Source: Brienomyrus brachyistius
Taxonomy: Eukaryota > Chordata > Actinopteri > Osteoglossiformes > Mormyridae
Direction: 5' to 3'
DNA length: 64,000 bases
NCBI RefSeq assembly: GCF_023856365.1
Contig: NC_064539.1
Location: forward strand, 23,191,019-23,255,018
Below the pieces are notes generated by a model. It did no database searches. It saw only the letters and a list, made by a program, of their open reading frames with translations, and was not told where the DNA came from. Both the position numbers and the translations under genes were made by a program. The number at the start of each line of letters is the position of its first letter. Position 1 is the stretch's first letter. Positions 41,216 to 54,999 of the stretch are shown here, one piece after another.

Positions 41216-43439
41216 GGTTCTGTAGGGCTGTTATTTGACGAGAGAATGCAGTGTTTAGGATACAGCACAGACACACACATTGAATCCAATGCTCTCCAAA
41301 TACAAGGTTGCCCATTGACCTCTCAATAGACAGCTATATAAAACATTTTCCACAAAATGACACCAATTCTGTTATGCAACAGACATCCCCCCATCACTAA
41401 TGTTTTTACAAGAACCACTACAGCGGCCGTCAATTAAAATCAGTCCATCCTTTGCCAGCTCGCACATCTGCAGGACATCAGAGAAAAGTAAATAATACCT
41501 CAGGCATCAGTTATGATCCGAATGCACTCAAAAGGAGGAGCAGTTACTCAGGTGTGTGGGAGGCTGGTGTGCGAAGGAGCATTACCCAGATCGTTAGGTA
41601 CTGCCCCACATCAGCAGTCTGGTTATAATCCACACAGTCTGACTTTAAAATCACCCAGCAGGTTCACAAAGGCTGCAGGTCTAAATCCTGGGGGGGTCCC
41701 ATACCTCTGTTTGAACAGGAAACTTAAATCTCTGTGTGTAAACGCACGCACGCAGTACATTATAATACCAGTACATTATAAATATCACAATCTAACCACA
41801 TTATCTAAAAAAATCTGTTGAAACAGCTTCCAAAATCAGTCAGACTCAAAACAAACATTACCCGATGGAAATATAATATTTATCGTTAAGAATCACAACA
41901 GCGTTGCCATGGATACTTAAAGCTCCCTTTTTAATACTGTTATAAAAAGAGACCAAATGCTTCTGCTCAGTGCCGTGACGTGCTGCGCGGTGATGATGCG
42001 CTCGTCTCGACAGCCTTGGGGATCCACACTTCAAAACCAGGCCCATGAGAGGAGCACCGGTGTGAATTCTGCCGTCGTGGGCGGGAAAAACACTTACGGA
42101 TCATTTCAACCACGAGTCGTAAATGCCGTAAGGTATGAATCTGGAGGCACCCGGTACCTGATTGACTTGGGTCTAGGGAACATATTATAGCTATCAAATC
42201 AAATCAAAGATTATTTTTCGAATGCACAACAGCACAGCAAACAGTGGTACACGCAGGCAATGAAATGAGTATCGTACAGTAAGTAATAGCGATATGTAAA
42301 AAAAAAAAAGTAAATAAAATCGCTGCCTGGATCCCTACAAAAAATGCGCGAATTGTCCACACTAACCAGCTATTGAGTAGCACAGGGCAAAGCTACTGAA
42401 GCTGGACCACACTTCCTGACATCCTCATGGACACCCACCTCCTGGCTGTAAAGAGACCCATGGAGGTCCTGCCATCGCAGGGCAGTGGATCTCCTGAGAC
42501 GACCGGCCTTCCTCCTCCGTACCTGGGGGCCTCCTCCTGCTACAGGCGGCCACAAAGGGTCCCCGAACTACCTGCGTTGTGGAGGATGTGAGGTGGTCAC
42601 GATGGAACGTCCCAAAGAAAGCTGTGCCTAGGATCCCTTAGAACGCAGAACCACACCCAAGTCCCTAAACGTTACACCTATGGCAGGACCTCGTCCAGAA
42701 AGACTGTCGGCATTCTAAGACCGCAGGACTGCAGGCAGCGAACAAGGGGCTGCCCGGGTCGTGCATGCGGCTAGGAAAACCAGAGCAGCAGAGGCTGAAT
42801 CGACTAATATGAGTGGAAAGCACATTAAAACAGGATCCCGGGAGGTCACGCCGTATCGAGGCAACTCTGACCCAAAATGCACTACGCTGTGCCCTTAATT
42901 CTGACACAAAGTGTCTTCATTCCTACCAGCATTAAGGAGCCAGTGACGATTTTGAAAAAAGTAGTCTCCATTTCCCCCCTCGAGCAAAAATATTGCCACT
43001 TGCACAACGCTTCGAGGGTTGGCTCGCGTCCTGGTACTAATGGTCATGTTTTTCTGAAAACTACAGGGGAAACACAAACCCAAGAACAATTTGTGCCTGA
43101 GAGGCAACGTCTCATAAACCGCTGTGAAGTTTATATGGCCGCCATGCTAACAGGAAGATGACTGCGTTTCATCTAAAGTTAGCAATAAATACTGTATCTA
43201 TAAAAGGGTAAAAGCGCGGCGCGCAGAGGGCCGGCGGCACCACAGGGACACAAACTTAATAAATAAAGCAGGGGTCTTCTGCTGATTCAAATTTTCCAAG
43301 AAGAACAAAGAGTTTAAATTGAACGTCGTAATTTCATTGATCCTCATTCAGCTCAATTCCTGTTTCAGCCTTTAGTGAGGTCCAGGCATTTTACTGCTTT
43401 ATCCACGTTATACAGTTATATTACCGAAATGAAGAAAAA

Positions 43440-43690
43440 TTCTGGATGACACACTGAGGGTTCGAACCCTAGGTCTGTGCAAGCCCCCCCGCCCTCTCTT
43501 TGTGGCCTTCCTCTATCCACCTCCAACCATCCAGAGACATGCAGTGGAGGTGGACCGATGTCTCTAAATAGCCATTAATGAGTGCAGGTCTGTATGTGTG
43601 CAGGTCTCAAAACACCCTGTGACAGAACGTGTGGGCCCCTTCCTCCCTGGACAGGGTCTGGCCCACCACCCGCCTGACCAAGAGAAGCTG
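43440..43690. repeat. Degenerate SINE-like sequence
   Basis: A box-B-like GGTTCGAACCC at about 43459-43469 and CACCCTGTGACAGA near 43613, followed by CCTGGACAGGGTCTGGCC, suggest an old SINE. No clean ends or target duplication are visible. Confidence 0.3.
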
Positions 43691-44933
43691 AACAGTCACT
43701 GATCCCTCCATACCTGAAGCCGCCAACCCAACCTACACTACAGGGGTGTCTGCGGATATCAGCCCAATGCCACAGATATGCGGGCCTCCTGTTGGGGGCG
43801 CTGTATCTTACACAGCCATGGCAATCAGTGCATAGCCAGAGTCAAAGCCAACTAACTCTTCAAGGCCAAGTTTAGGGCACTAATGTCATTTACACAAATC
43901 CTCCTCTCAGTTTTGTTTAGATTCATATTCTTAAAAGCTTGATGCGTCGCAGCTTCTAGCCCCGGGTTACTAAACAGATACTAAACATTTGTACTGAAAC
44001 TGATTACATGTCACTTTACAAAAACCACTTTAAACTAAACAGCATCTGACAGGCCTGAATTTAGAGTGAGACAATGGCGCATTAACTGGCCCGTTCCCCG
44101 ACTGGATCTGCAGGTACGAATCCCGCCAGAATTCAGTGCTGACTTGGCTGCATACAAATGAGCATGGTATTGCCTGCGCGGGTCCCACGGGCGCAGGGAA
44201 GGCACCGGAACGCATGCCAGCGGCGGCCCGCCTTGCCGAGAGCTGACAGCATGCCCTGGGGCCAACCGGCCTCCCCGGGACGGAGCCCGATAACGACGCA
44301 CTGGGGAAATGCGTGCAGCAGAAATGCCTCCGCGCCGCACATCGCCATCCCGTTTGGTTAAGTCGCCGTGACCAGTGCAGCCGTCCTCCTTCAAATGTGA
44401 ACTGGCGTGTGGCTAGAGGGCATCAGGACCGCAGCTGATCCGAACTGGCAGTGCAGCCAGGCGTGCCACCTAAAACCGCGGCGGTGCCTCTAGTTACAGC
44501 TACAGACTCAGGACTCGACCCACAATGTTGTCCACCCCACATTTCCCTTCACATCATGAGAAGCAAAACATTTCCAGAAGCATCTAAGCAGTCAAAGGCA
44601 ACTAGAATTAGATATAGACTGAAAATTGCCGAGATTAGATTTAATAGACTAATAAGTTTTATTGTGATACCAAAAAAATAATTCACAGACGGTCACAAGC
44701 TCAGAAACGGGTCAAGAAGGAAAAAAACCAACCAGACATAAACACATTTAGGACCATATGACCTCGTCTACAGTACAGGTCACCTGGGCACTCATTAAAT
44801 TCCAGCTAGTCATTACAAAGCTGCAAAGTAATGATGTAACCCTTCCTTCACTGAGAAAATGGCAGTCAGTTTATTGGCTATATATACAATGCAATGTGAT
44901 GCATAAGTTTCTCTTAAGAGGTTCATTTCAGAC

Positions 44934-44980
44934 CCTCTCTCTCTCTCTCTCTCTCTCACTCACTCACTCACTCACTCACA
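44934..44980. repeat. (CT)n followed by (CACT)n microsatellite
   Basis: About 12 CT units followed by about 5 CACT units. Confidence 0.9.
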
Positions 44981-47099
44981 CAGCCATTTGTGAGGTCACT
45001 TGCGTGTTCAGGGACAAATGGTCAATCTCTCTTGGATTCACAGGTACATTTTGGCACAATTCAAAAAAAAAATACAATTGACAGTTGCTACTTTAAAGAG
45101 CAATATCAAAGTGGAATGGTCCAGGTTAGCCTACAATATGGTTCATGCCCTCTTTCTGGCAAATTCTACAGATAATTAGTCCAGCGGTCAAGGAATATGG
45201 CATTAAAGAAACAACAGCAACGGGCGCCAGGCTGCGTCCTGGTCTGTTTGGGCCAAGAAAGCCCAGATTCAGCTATCAATGGCAGAAAGGCGTCGTACAA
45301 CGGTACAACAGGTGGGACTCACAGCTCAGCGTCTATCACTGTGGGCTTCCCGAACTTCCTGTTTTGGATCAATTCAGCACATCTGTTTAACCCAATGGGG
45401 ACCAGAGCGGCAGCCAACAGAAAGTGGGTTAAACCTACACTGACCGTCAGCACATAGCGACAGCACTCGCTGTGACAACACCATCTATCCCATCATCTGG
45501 GTCAGAATTCCACCGTACACCCAAGGACTCGCAGACTCGTTCACCCCCATCATCACCATCCCAGCAGGGTTCCACACCATCCCCACTAGGGACAAAAAAA
45601 AAAAGGCAAATGTCCAAATCCAAGCTAAAATAAACCATCTCCCAACTGAAAAAGTTTTCCCAAAATCCTCATTGAACCATCAGAGGTAGACTGCAGCAGA
45701 TTCCCCAAAGATGCTGAAATACTGAATAATTCAGGCTACCTATTCAGCCTCTACACCGCCTTCAAATTTATGCATGCAGTTTCCTCCAGTCCTTTGGGAC
45801 AAACGTCCTCTTCCAGGCTGCGGACAGGACAGTAATTTTGTGCTGCCAGGCTCATCTCACGCCCCCTGAACTTGCGCAGCGAGTGTCGCTTTCAAAAAGT
45901 CTGCTGCTGCAGTTCAGCTCAGCCAGTAGCACTCGGGGTCACTTGACTGAAGAGTTTCCCATAAACAAAAGCCTCTGTTAAAGTTCCAAGGTTTTATTTT
46001 AACTCCAGTGCTTGCATGTCCGCGTGGTTTTCCCATCATAAAAAGGACGGACAGCACAGCTGCCGTGGGAACATGTCAGAAAAGTCCCAGCATCCCAAAC
46101 CATTAAACTCCCGTAGGAGAAGGACATGCTCAGTTTGATGCCTTTCTCGCGTTTATGCACAGGCGGCGGTCATAACAGCACAAACAGCGTGTGTCAGTTA
46201 CCTACAGTCAGGCTGCTCGTAGGATGTCAAATCCCACACACGCATGGTAGGAAACCCTCACCGTACCACTACACGGGTTCACATGTAGGTCCGCTTTGGG
46301 GGTTTAAAGCTTATGAAAGCTATATATTTTGGAGGTCTACTCGGCGAGCATATGGCATATAAATGCCGTTCTTCACGCACATAAAACTCTCCTCAATGCA
46401 ATCGGGTGGCATGGTCAGCAGTTCAAGGTGTCGCTTGTAAACCAACAAAAGAATCTACCAGTATGAATGGATACGACGGCTTTTAAACATTTGCTTTTTG
46501 ACTAAAACTAGATCGCATCGGCAGGTGTACAAAGCAACACGTCCGTTCTCTCAATGCCGTCCATTAATATTAAGCATTAGTTTCAATAGAGAAATACATA
46601 AAACCTTGGGTGTGTGTGTGCCGTACATGTAACCAGAAGGTGTACCACAACGCCTGAATATCCACCACAAAAAGAAACGGAAAACACATTAATACAGATC
46701 GGTAACCAGTGTCATTTTTAAGAATCTGATCTAACACCGTGAGTCAATGTATAAAAGAAGCGACGGCGTGCTTTAGGCGACATCCCCCATCACCCTAACC
46801 ACATGTACACGCACTTCAGCCCTTATGTTTGTTCATCCACCACCGGTCCCACTACCCAGAAAAAAGCAGCGTCTCCCTTTCTGTGCATCGGGATGCTGAC
46901 TAGCACTGGAAGACTGCGTTGCCAAACGATGCTCCTGCAAGGTGTATGCTTGCAACAGTCTCTTTGGGTTCAGTACGGCGATTTACATCAGGGAAAAAAA
47001 GAAACTTCTGCAACGCGACTTCAAGATGCGACCTTGCACACGTCTTGCGGCGGAGCAAACAATAGCGACACCGCCTCGGCAGCAGCATTTGCAACTTAC

Positions 47100-47260
47100 C
47101 GTGTGATCAAGCCGCGCTCCTGTGCAGGCGCAAATCCATCTAAGCGAAAAGCAAGTGGTCCCGGGAAGGACGCATCCTACTCCGAGGTTCTCCTTTTTCT
47201 TTTTGTGCGATTCCCCACCCAGCGGTTCGGCGACACGTTCCCGGGAAACGATTAGAGAAT
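47100..47260 (-). promoter_or_regulatory. plppr1: Candidate plppr1 promoter and non-coding exon 1
   Basis: On the gene strand a strong donor ACACG/GTAAGT lies at 47100/47099. About 135-170 bases upstream is a TATA-like TTTAATATAC (47264-47273) and, further upstream, a GC-box-like CTCCGCCTCC in CpG-rich sequence. That spacing would place transcription start near 47235. The ATGs in the putative exon are followed quickly by stops, consistent with a 5' UTR. This is inference: no conserved UTR sequence was used. Confidence 0.4.
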
Positions 47261-47339
47261 GTGCCGTATATTAAAGAGGACGGACAGGGGCGCTGTGAGC
47301 AGGAGGCGGAGCGTAACAGGCGGACACACGGAGCTCAGT

Positions 47340-47830
47340 CAGGCATACAGAGACCAGACGCACACACAGCAGAGAGAGGGGGACACGGAGAGAGCGAAGG
47401 ACACACAGCAAAGAGGGGGACACGGAGAGAGCGAGGGACACGCAGCAAAGAGGGGAACACGGAGAGAGCGAGGGACACGCAGCAAAGAGAGGGGGACACG
47501 CAGCAGAGAGAGGGGGACACGGAGAGAGAAAGGGACACATAGCAAAGAGAGGGGGACACGGGGAGAACGAGGGACACACAGCAAAGAGAGGGGGACACGG
47601 AGAGAGCGAAGGACACACAGCAAAGAGGGGGGGACACGGAGAGAGCGAGGGACACAGCAGAGAGAGGGGGACACGGAGAGAACGAGGGACACACAGCAAA
47701 GGGGGGGACGCGGAGAGAGCGAGGGACACGCAGCAGAGAGAGGGGGACATGGAGAGGGCGAGGGACACACAGTAGAGAGGGTGACGTGGAGAAAGCGAGG
47801 GACACGCAGCGAAGAGAGAGGGGGAGTGAT
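47340..47830. repeat. Purine-rich imperfect satellite (about 37-40 bp units)
   Basis: Repeats of GGGGGACACGGAGAGAGCGA with GGGACACGCAGCAAAGAGAG and variants, at least ten copies with indels. The low-complexity open frames of over 200 codons on both strands are by-products. It begins within 100 bp upstream of the candidate plppr1 promoter. Confidence 0.92.
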
Positions 47831-49043
47831 GGATATGGAGAGACTGGAGGGAACACGCAGTAAAGTGAGCGGATACAAACAGACCAGGGGACACACCATA
47901 ATGGGAGGACATGGAGGAACTGGAGGATACACAGCAAAAGACGGGGGACGCGAGGTAACGGGGACTGTAACGAGGACAACATCAGGGGGACACCCGGAGA
48001 CCAGGAGGCAGTGAACGAGACCGGCTGCCCAAATGCTTAATGGAACGCAAAAATCAAAGCTGACATAGTCTTTCCCCTGATGACTTCCCATCCAGAACAA
48101 GGTGTCTGAGTGTGATACCATGGTCGGATAATAAACCAGTATACATATACGAATAAAAACTAAACGAGTATGTCCGCTAAAACACACCAACACACTAATC
48201 ATCTATCAGTTATTTCGTGCCTATGACTTTCAATGTGGAACGGTGTTATTCAAAAGCGACACCACATTTCTAAAGTTTGACTTAAATAATTAAAAATCAA
48301 TCCCCTTGCGATCATTGAGAATGTCAAGGCTCTTTGTGCGTGTTCTTCAATGACTGCTGTCCCTCACAGAAGCCTCATTGCCCAGCGATTTGTTTCTTGA
48401 GGCAGTGATGAAGACATAATCTCAGTTCGTCCCTTCGGATGATCCGCCGAAACTCCGTTTCGATGACTGTCCCTTGGCAACTGTACACCTCATTTCCGGG
48501 AGACCAGAAGCCCGCAGGCGCGGCTGAAGGGTAACTCAGCAGTTTAACACCGATCCGAGCCTCCCCGTCCGCACAGCCCCGGCAAATGCAGCGGAATTCT
48601 CAATCATTCAGACTCATTTCTAGCTTACGCAGTTTCGTGATCTGGGAGGCATTCTTGGGGTCCAGCTTGAAGAGATGAAGACAGCTCCTCCATAAATGTC
48701 TGATTTGTTAGACGAGACAGTGAAGCCCACGCGGGCTAGCAGGAAAACTTCCCGATTAGTGATTATGGTGCAGCTCTCCTGTTGCAGCCAGGGTAAAATA
48801 ATTAGCAGGCGATTTGAAAATGCAAATTCTGTGCAATAAACAAGAGCGTTAAGGGTTTTATGTTTATAGAGCTTACATCTGCGGATGCCATTAAACGAAT
48901 ACCAGTATTTACCAGTATTTATTTCCTTACTAGTTTCAACACGTTTACACACACACTTTACGAGTTTTTGCAACAAGAATTGTTGATTTTTTTTTTTTGA
49001 AACAACTGAGTTTTCAATTCACATTTAATTGCATATTAATATA
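47831..49043. other. Region without recognised gene
   Basis: Continuation of degenerate GGGGACACxxGGAG-type sequence to about 48010, then unique AT-rich sequence to the Tc1 element. No exon supported on either strand. Confidence 0.6.
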
Positions 49044-50445
49044 CAGCTGTGTCCAAAAGTTTTGAGGCAGACATAAAAATTTCCACAGAGTCTGCAGCCT
49101 CAGTTTTTATGGTGGCATTTTGCATAAACTCCAGAATGTTATGAAGGTGATCCACTGCATTTCAGTCCTGCAACAAAAGGACCTGCTGACATCATTTCAG
49201 TGATTCTCTCATTAACACAGGTGAGAGTGTTGAGGAGGACAAAGCTGGAGATCACTCTGCCATGCTGATTGAGATAGAATAGCAGACCTTCCTCTGTTAA
49301 CCATGGAAACTAGCAAGCAAACACATGCAGTCATCATTGCTTTGCACAAAAAGAACTTCGCAAGCAAGGATATTGCTGCGAGTAAGATTACACCTACATC
49401 AACCATTTATCAAATCATCATGAACTTCAAGGAGAGAGATCCAACTGTTGTGAAGAAGACTTCAGGGCACCCAAGAAGGTCCTGGTGTTTGCTGGACTGT
49501 CTCCTAAAGTTGATTGCAGGATTGGGGGACCACCATGCAGTGCAGAGCTTGCTCAGGAATGGCAGCGTGCAGGTGTGCATCTGCACGCACAGTGAAGGGA
49601 AGACTTTTGGAAGATGGCCTGGTGTCAAGAAGGGCAGCAAAGAAGCAACTCCTCTCCAAGAAAAACATCAGGGGCAGACTGATATTCTGCAAAAGGTACA
49701 GGGGTTGGACTGCTGAGGACTGGGGCAAAGTCATTTTCTCTGACGAATCCCCTTTATGATTATTTGGAGCATCTGGAGAAAAGACTGTCTGGAGAAGAAA
49801 AGGTGAGCACTACCATCAGTGCTGTGTCATGCCAACGGTAAAGCATCCTGAGACCATTCATGTGTGGGGTTGCTTCTCAGCCAAGTGAGCACGCGTGCTC
49901 ACAATTTTGCCCAGGGACACAACCATGACTAAAGAATGGTACCTAAACGTCTTTGAAGAGCAACTTCTCCCAACCATCCAAGAACATTTTGGTGATGAAC
50001 AATGCCTTTTCCAGCATGATGGGACACTGTGTTATCACTTTTGCCTTATGGCAAAGTGGCTCAGGTAACAAAACATCAACATTTTGGGCCAACCATAGCC
50101 AGGAAATTCCCCAGACTCCATTGAGAACTTGAGGTCAACCCCCAAAAGGCGGGATTGACAAACAAAAACCCACAAATTCTGACAAACTCCAAGCATTAAT
50201 TATGCAAGAATGGGCTGCCAACAGTCAGGATTTGGCACAGAAGTTGATTGACAGCAGCCAGGGCGAATCGCAGAGGTCTTTAAAAAGAAGGGCCTACACT
50301 GCAAATGTTGACTCTCTGCATAAACTTAATGTCAATAAAGGCCTTTGGAAATTCTTGTAATTATACCTCAGTATACCATAGAAACATCTGACAAAAAGAT
50401 CTACAAACACTGAAGCAGTGTTCTCAAAACTTTTGGCCACAACTG
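49044..50445 (+). mobile_element. Tc1/mariner element (family 2), about 1.4 kb, inactive
   Basis: It begins CAGCTGTGTCCAAAAGTTTT and ends AAAACTTTTGGCCACAACTG, inverted termini flanked by TA on both sides (49042-49043 and 50446-50447). The transposase starts at ATG 49303 (METSKQTHAVIIALHKKNF; helix-turn-helix part with IYQIIMNFKERD) but is broken. A frameshift occurs around 49470-49520 (the frame changes to one with GRLIFCKRYRGW and IFSDESP). Stops follow after SDESPL and after GCFSAK. Remnants of the DDE region (HVWGCFSA) and the C-terminal part persist to about 50300. Confidence 0.9.
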
Positions 50446-51204
50446 TATTTTTTAAATATAGGTGACTACTTGTTGGGGGGGGTTACCTCCCATTTCACCA
50501 ATATTGAGGAGGGGCCATTGTACTAAAATGTATAGTGACTCTTACAAATCTCTCCCAAGGTGCCGGTCATCTGACTGTGGAGAGTCAATTTAATGAGTAA
50601 CAGTTTGGGGTGGGGTCTTGGAACCTCCACACGAAAGCGGCTGCGTGTGCTGCACCCCTGCTACCCCCTAAAGAAAAATCAACCAATTAACCAAACTTTT
50701 GACGCCACCGTCAGCCACCCGTACCTCCATGAAAAATGTGCTGGGCAGTCAGATTCGTTACCAGTTTGTTTTTTTTCCCCAAAACCAGTCATCCCAAACT
50801 TTTCCATTTCAGCAAAGCTCCCCTTCTTCCCTGTCCTGTCCACGACAGCGGCCGAGATTTTAGGCCGCCTCCTCATGGCCCATGGGTCAGGATCTGATGG
50901 GGAAGTCGTGAGCGTCTGTCTCCCCGGGCCATCTGGCACCGAAAGGAGAGAGCGCTGGCGTGGGTGGGGGGGCGTACACTCTTACTGCAGCCTTCGCAGT
51001 GAACGTGTAAACCAAGGACAGCCGGGAAGTGAGACAGCAGACGGGGGGGGGCATATATCCTTCACCATCAACAGCACACAGGCCAGCTCTCACTAGAATG
51101 CTGTCTGCCCCCCCATGCCCTCCAGCGACACTCCAGATCAGTGGACCTAATTAAATTAGACTTAACACTCCTGCCCAGGAGTGGAGGAAACACATGCAGA
51201 GGTT

Positions 51205-51225
51205 CCCCCCCCCCCCCCCCCCCCC
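51205..51225. repeat. Poly-C run (21 bases)
   Basis: Longest homopolymer in the window, uninterrupted C. Confidence 0.95.
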
Positions 51226-54200
51226 ACTAGACACACCCAAAGAAGCGCTGGTAAAAATTCAAGCAATCTGCATAAGTCTGTCTGTGCAGTGAGGGTGTGT
51301 CATTACTGCGCACATGCAGGTCAGTCCAAAGGGAATCTGGGGGGGTGTCTGACAAGCACGACCACATTCTTTTAATGGGCCCCCGGTGCAAGATCATTTG
51401 TGGGGGGGGGGTGGGCGGGGGTCCTTGCCTAGACATGCAACAAAGCCTCTGACCCTTAATGGTGAAATGTTACAAATGTACAATGTACCTCATTGTAAAC
51501 CTTACGGATACAATGAGAAGTTTTACAGCCTTATCATTGAAAAGAAAAAAAAAAATTGTAAATTGGACAATCTAAGCGAGCCAGATAAAGGGGATACTGA
51601 TATACATCCAGTTTGGTTTCTGGCAGTTCATACTGCAATGCACTGCGCTTGAGTAATTTAAGCTAATAGATCAATAGCCTCCTAATCTTTCCTGCGAAGG
51701 TGGCCTAAGCCCCCCCCTCCATTTCTGCAGGCCCCAGTGTAGCCGCACTGCCTGTTGGTCTGCTAGCGTGTGGGCGTTAGTCTGTCCGTTTCGTGTCGAG
51801 GTTCTGCTTATAGACCCCGTGAGCATCAGCGTCGGGGCTCCTCACTGTCATCATCTCTAACATCGTCGTCTTTGCACTGCGGCACGTGGGATAAGCAGCA
51901 CAGATATCTGCACCTTGCAACATCACTGACGAGGAGGAGCAGAAGTGAAACACAGAATAATTACTGTAGTAAACCAAACATGCGTTTATAAGGCTTCAGA
52001 TGGAGGCTTTATTTAAACCCATGAAGACAGCTATGCAGATGAAAACAGGACCAACAGAGCAGCAGCTGGGGGAGGGAGAGGGTCACACGTCCCCCCAGGT
52101 AAAAACGCCCTGTACATCGTCGCCACGGTGACAAGACACCTTGGGACTCGTGCCCAAGCTCACTCATATGTCCACTCACTGCTCATATGTAAACATCCTT
52201 CTATACACAAAATACGCAAGGATTTGTAGGGAATCAGGATTCGATACCAGGACAACAGAGATTAGAGGAACAGGATGAGTACCACTGGGGGCTCTGCGTA
52301 CGAGGAACGCTTTGGTATCCATTCATACTCAGTCCACAGGCTGCGCGGAGTACAGTCAGAAGAGGCTTAATGTAGCCACTGCTAAGGGACGCAACTGATA
52401 CCAGCGAGTTTCGATCCTGCTTTATAGAGCCAAACAGCTCAATGCAGATTAAAGAGCTTTTTCATTAGGAAACGGCAAGATTGTGCATTTCCAACTCTCA
52501 GACAAAAAAACATGGGTTTTTAAATACACCTTTCATCACGCAGAAAGGAAGCATACCGAAGGGTCCGTTTTTAAAAGCTATGCAGACCGCCACAGAGACC
52601 ACAAGCACCTGGAAGACTGTTCCCTTTTCATCTGGATTTTACAGGGGCGGGCTTGACGTCACGCATCTTTGTTTTTTTTAAAGCTTGGTATCACATTCCA
52701 TTGACACTTAGAGCAGTACATAATTTGCATATGGATCCATTTGCATCTCATTTACATGCAGCATAATAATGTCGCTTAGCAACAGATGACGCTCTCTGTT
52801 CAGGCGTTCCCGAGTAGCGTGATGGAGACCAGGCCACGGATACCTCCAGCATCTAAAAACTAAATTACAGGAGCGAAGCAGAGTGATGAATGAAGGTGTC
52901 AGGGCCCGCTATTGTTCAAGCGTTTAATGCCATGTACAGCTCCTAGCCGTCTGCAGGAAAAAAAGCTACAGGCCGCGTTACACTAGGCACATGCACAACA
53001 TCTGTACATCCAGCACCCGCACACCCAGCAATGAAAAATGCTAATCAAAAGGATTATCAAAAGATACACAGCATAGACCCTAAATTCACCGACAATGTCA
53101 AAAAGCTTAAGATTCACGGAAAAAGTCATTTGGCCGTAATTTTTATTCGAAACCGAGTTCAGCCCTAAACTTAACCCGTAGCCCCTACTAGTAAACCTAG
53201 CTAGGTGATGTTAACCGTAAATGCAAAATCAAATCCTTACCAAAAGCCTAAATTTTAATGCCAGTAAATAAATTGGGTTTAATAAATATTAAGCCCAACA
53301 ATAGCCTTACCCTAACCCCTTTCTTACCGTTTTGGTACATTTACTTTGAGAAGAAAATAAAATTCGACATTCAGTTGCGGGGATTTGCAAATCATTGTGC
53401 ATCTTCGCGTGTCATTGTTCCGTCAAGGTAAACTGAGCAGACGGCCATGTCTATATCCGTCGGATAATTGGATCAGGAAACTAGCCTCCTCAGTTTCCAC
53501 TGGATACTCAGATTGGTAGAGAGGCCTCCTCTGTATCTGGAAGATGCCCAAAAGAAACAATGACTGGTTGCTAGTTAGGCCTGCTGCGCTGACACTGATA
53601 CATATTCCCATGACATGCATCAAGGATTACGCCAATAGTGTGTGTGTCCTCTCCCGTCCTGTAGGGGGCGCTCAGCACGAGGGGCCCAAATGACCAATCC
53701 GAGCAGCTGTATGCAGAGATAAACTACCCTGGTATAAAGAGTGACACTGTGTCCAGAGAGCTGCCAGAGTCTCCTGTTACAGTGGAAGAAGAAACCGTCT
53801 CCATGATGCACGTGCCAAAAAAAAATCTTAAAAATCACTCTGCATCATAAACAGGTATCTTTAGACCCACAATCAACCATGCATCGCTTACATACATGTT
53901 TGCATGCCTGCAGATATTTAAAACAATAATGCATGTTTTCGTTACAGGGATTTTGTGCTTACGTAAAAGGCACATGCATGGATTTTTTTTTTTTGCACCG
54001 AGTGCTTTTCCACGGGGGCGGGGCACCGAAATCACGCAGCACGGTGGACATGCAGCCCAGCATCAGCGAGAAGCCTCTGGATACAGTCACTATTGATTCG
54101 GGGGTCAGATTTCACGTACACCTCGGTGGAGGCGACCCAGCACCCCCGGACCCTTTGCTGAGGGGTTTCCATGGAGACGGCAGCAGGGAAGGGCTGCCGC

Positions 54201-54556
54201 TACCCGTGGCTTTAAATCAAACTCGTCGCCGTCTTTGGCTCTTGGTGAGCGGGGGGGGGAGGGGAGGCTCCACCAGCCGTAACTGTGGGAACCGTGACCA
54301 AAGCATTCAACTCACTCTATTCTTCTCCTGCTATTTTTAGCAAGTGTGAAGGGCCTAAATTATAATAAATCGCTCGAGTTTCTCTGCTCACTCTCCTTCC
54401 CGCGGGACACGCGTTTCCCTCACCACCCGCTCCCAGGAACCGGTGGAGTCGGCACACTGAAGTTTCCGGAGCCTATCCAGGTCCGGTGCTTCGGGGTCTT
54501 GGTCCTTTCGATCTGTGTGGGTACGCCGGTCTACTGACATAGTTCTGGTGTGCGGG

Positions 54557-54583
54557 AGAGGAGGAGGAGGAGGAGGAGGAGAA
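54557..54583. repeat. (GGA)n microsatellite
   Basis: About eight to nine GGA/AGG units. Confidence 0.85.
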
Positions 54584-54999
54584 GGCGAGGAGTGACACCT
54601 CCTTTCCATTTCCTCGGTTTCGGAATGAATAATTCAATGCCTCTCAGACGCAGCGCAGCGTGTAACGCCGCGTCTGACCCAATTTAAAGGCGAGTAGAGC
54701 TGAAATATCCTGCCACAATGGGCAAGGTGCTTGAACATCACGTGTTCCATCCATCTCTCGATAGGCGGCGAATCAAAACGAAGAGTGAGGCCACTTCAGT
54801 GACGCAAGACGATGCCAGTCGCTTCGACCGCCTTCTCTGGGCACTAAGTGACCCGCTCGGCTGTCGGTTCACAGGGTCGCCGCCCGAACACTTTCGCTAG
54901 CATGACCAAACCAAGGCCACTTATCACCAGCACACAGGTGCCAAAGACCAGATGGACCAAGTCTGCAAGAAGATACCTCCTAAGCTGAGAAGTTTAACA

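Larger units (their letters stand above)
36098..47099 (-). other. plppr1 5'-UTR intron (inferred)
   Basis: About 11 kb without supported coding exons. It contains the 51-bp minisatellite (37305-37800), a 16-base poly-G run (40057-40072), a CA microsatellite (40799-40837), 30-bp repeats resembling a DNA-transposon end (about 40873-40953), SINE/LINE tail fragments (about 41160-41215 and 43440-43690) and a CT/CACT microsatellite (44934-44980). The intron status depends on the candidate first exon at 47.1-47.26 kb. Confidence 0.5.
50446..54987. other. Region without recognised gene
   Basis: Unique sequence with a 21-base poly-C run (51205-51225), a poly-G run near 51402-51410, and a (GGA)n tract (about 54557-54583). 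The stretch 54340-54900 is CpG-rich but I could not build an exon in it. No coding homology on either strand. Confidence 0.55.

Noticed and set aside
43440..43480. tRNA gene suggested by a box-B-like GGTTCGAACCC
   Set aside because: No matching box A or cloverleaf could be formed; more likely SINE debris.
47259..48014. 251-codon + strand frame and 213-287-codon - strand frames as genes
   Set aside because: Low-complexity translations (RGTRRER, SLSPCPPL types) of a purine-rich satellite, open on both strands at once.
54340..54900. CpG-rich block as an alternative plppr1 first exon
   Set aside because: CpG-rich, but no clear donor with promoter words in the right order could be assembled on the - strand.
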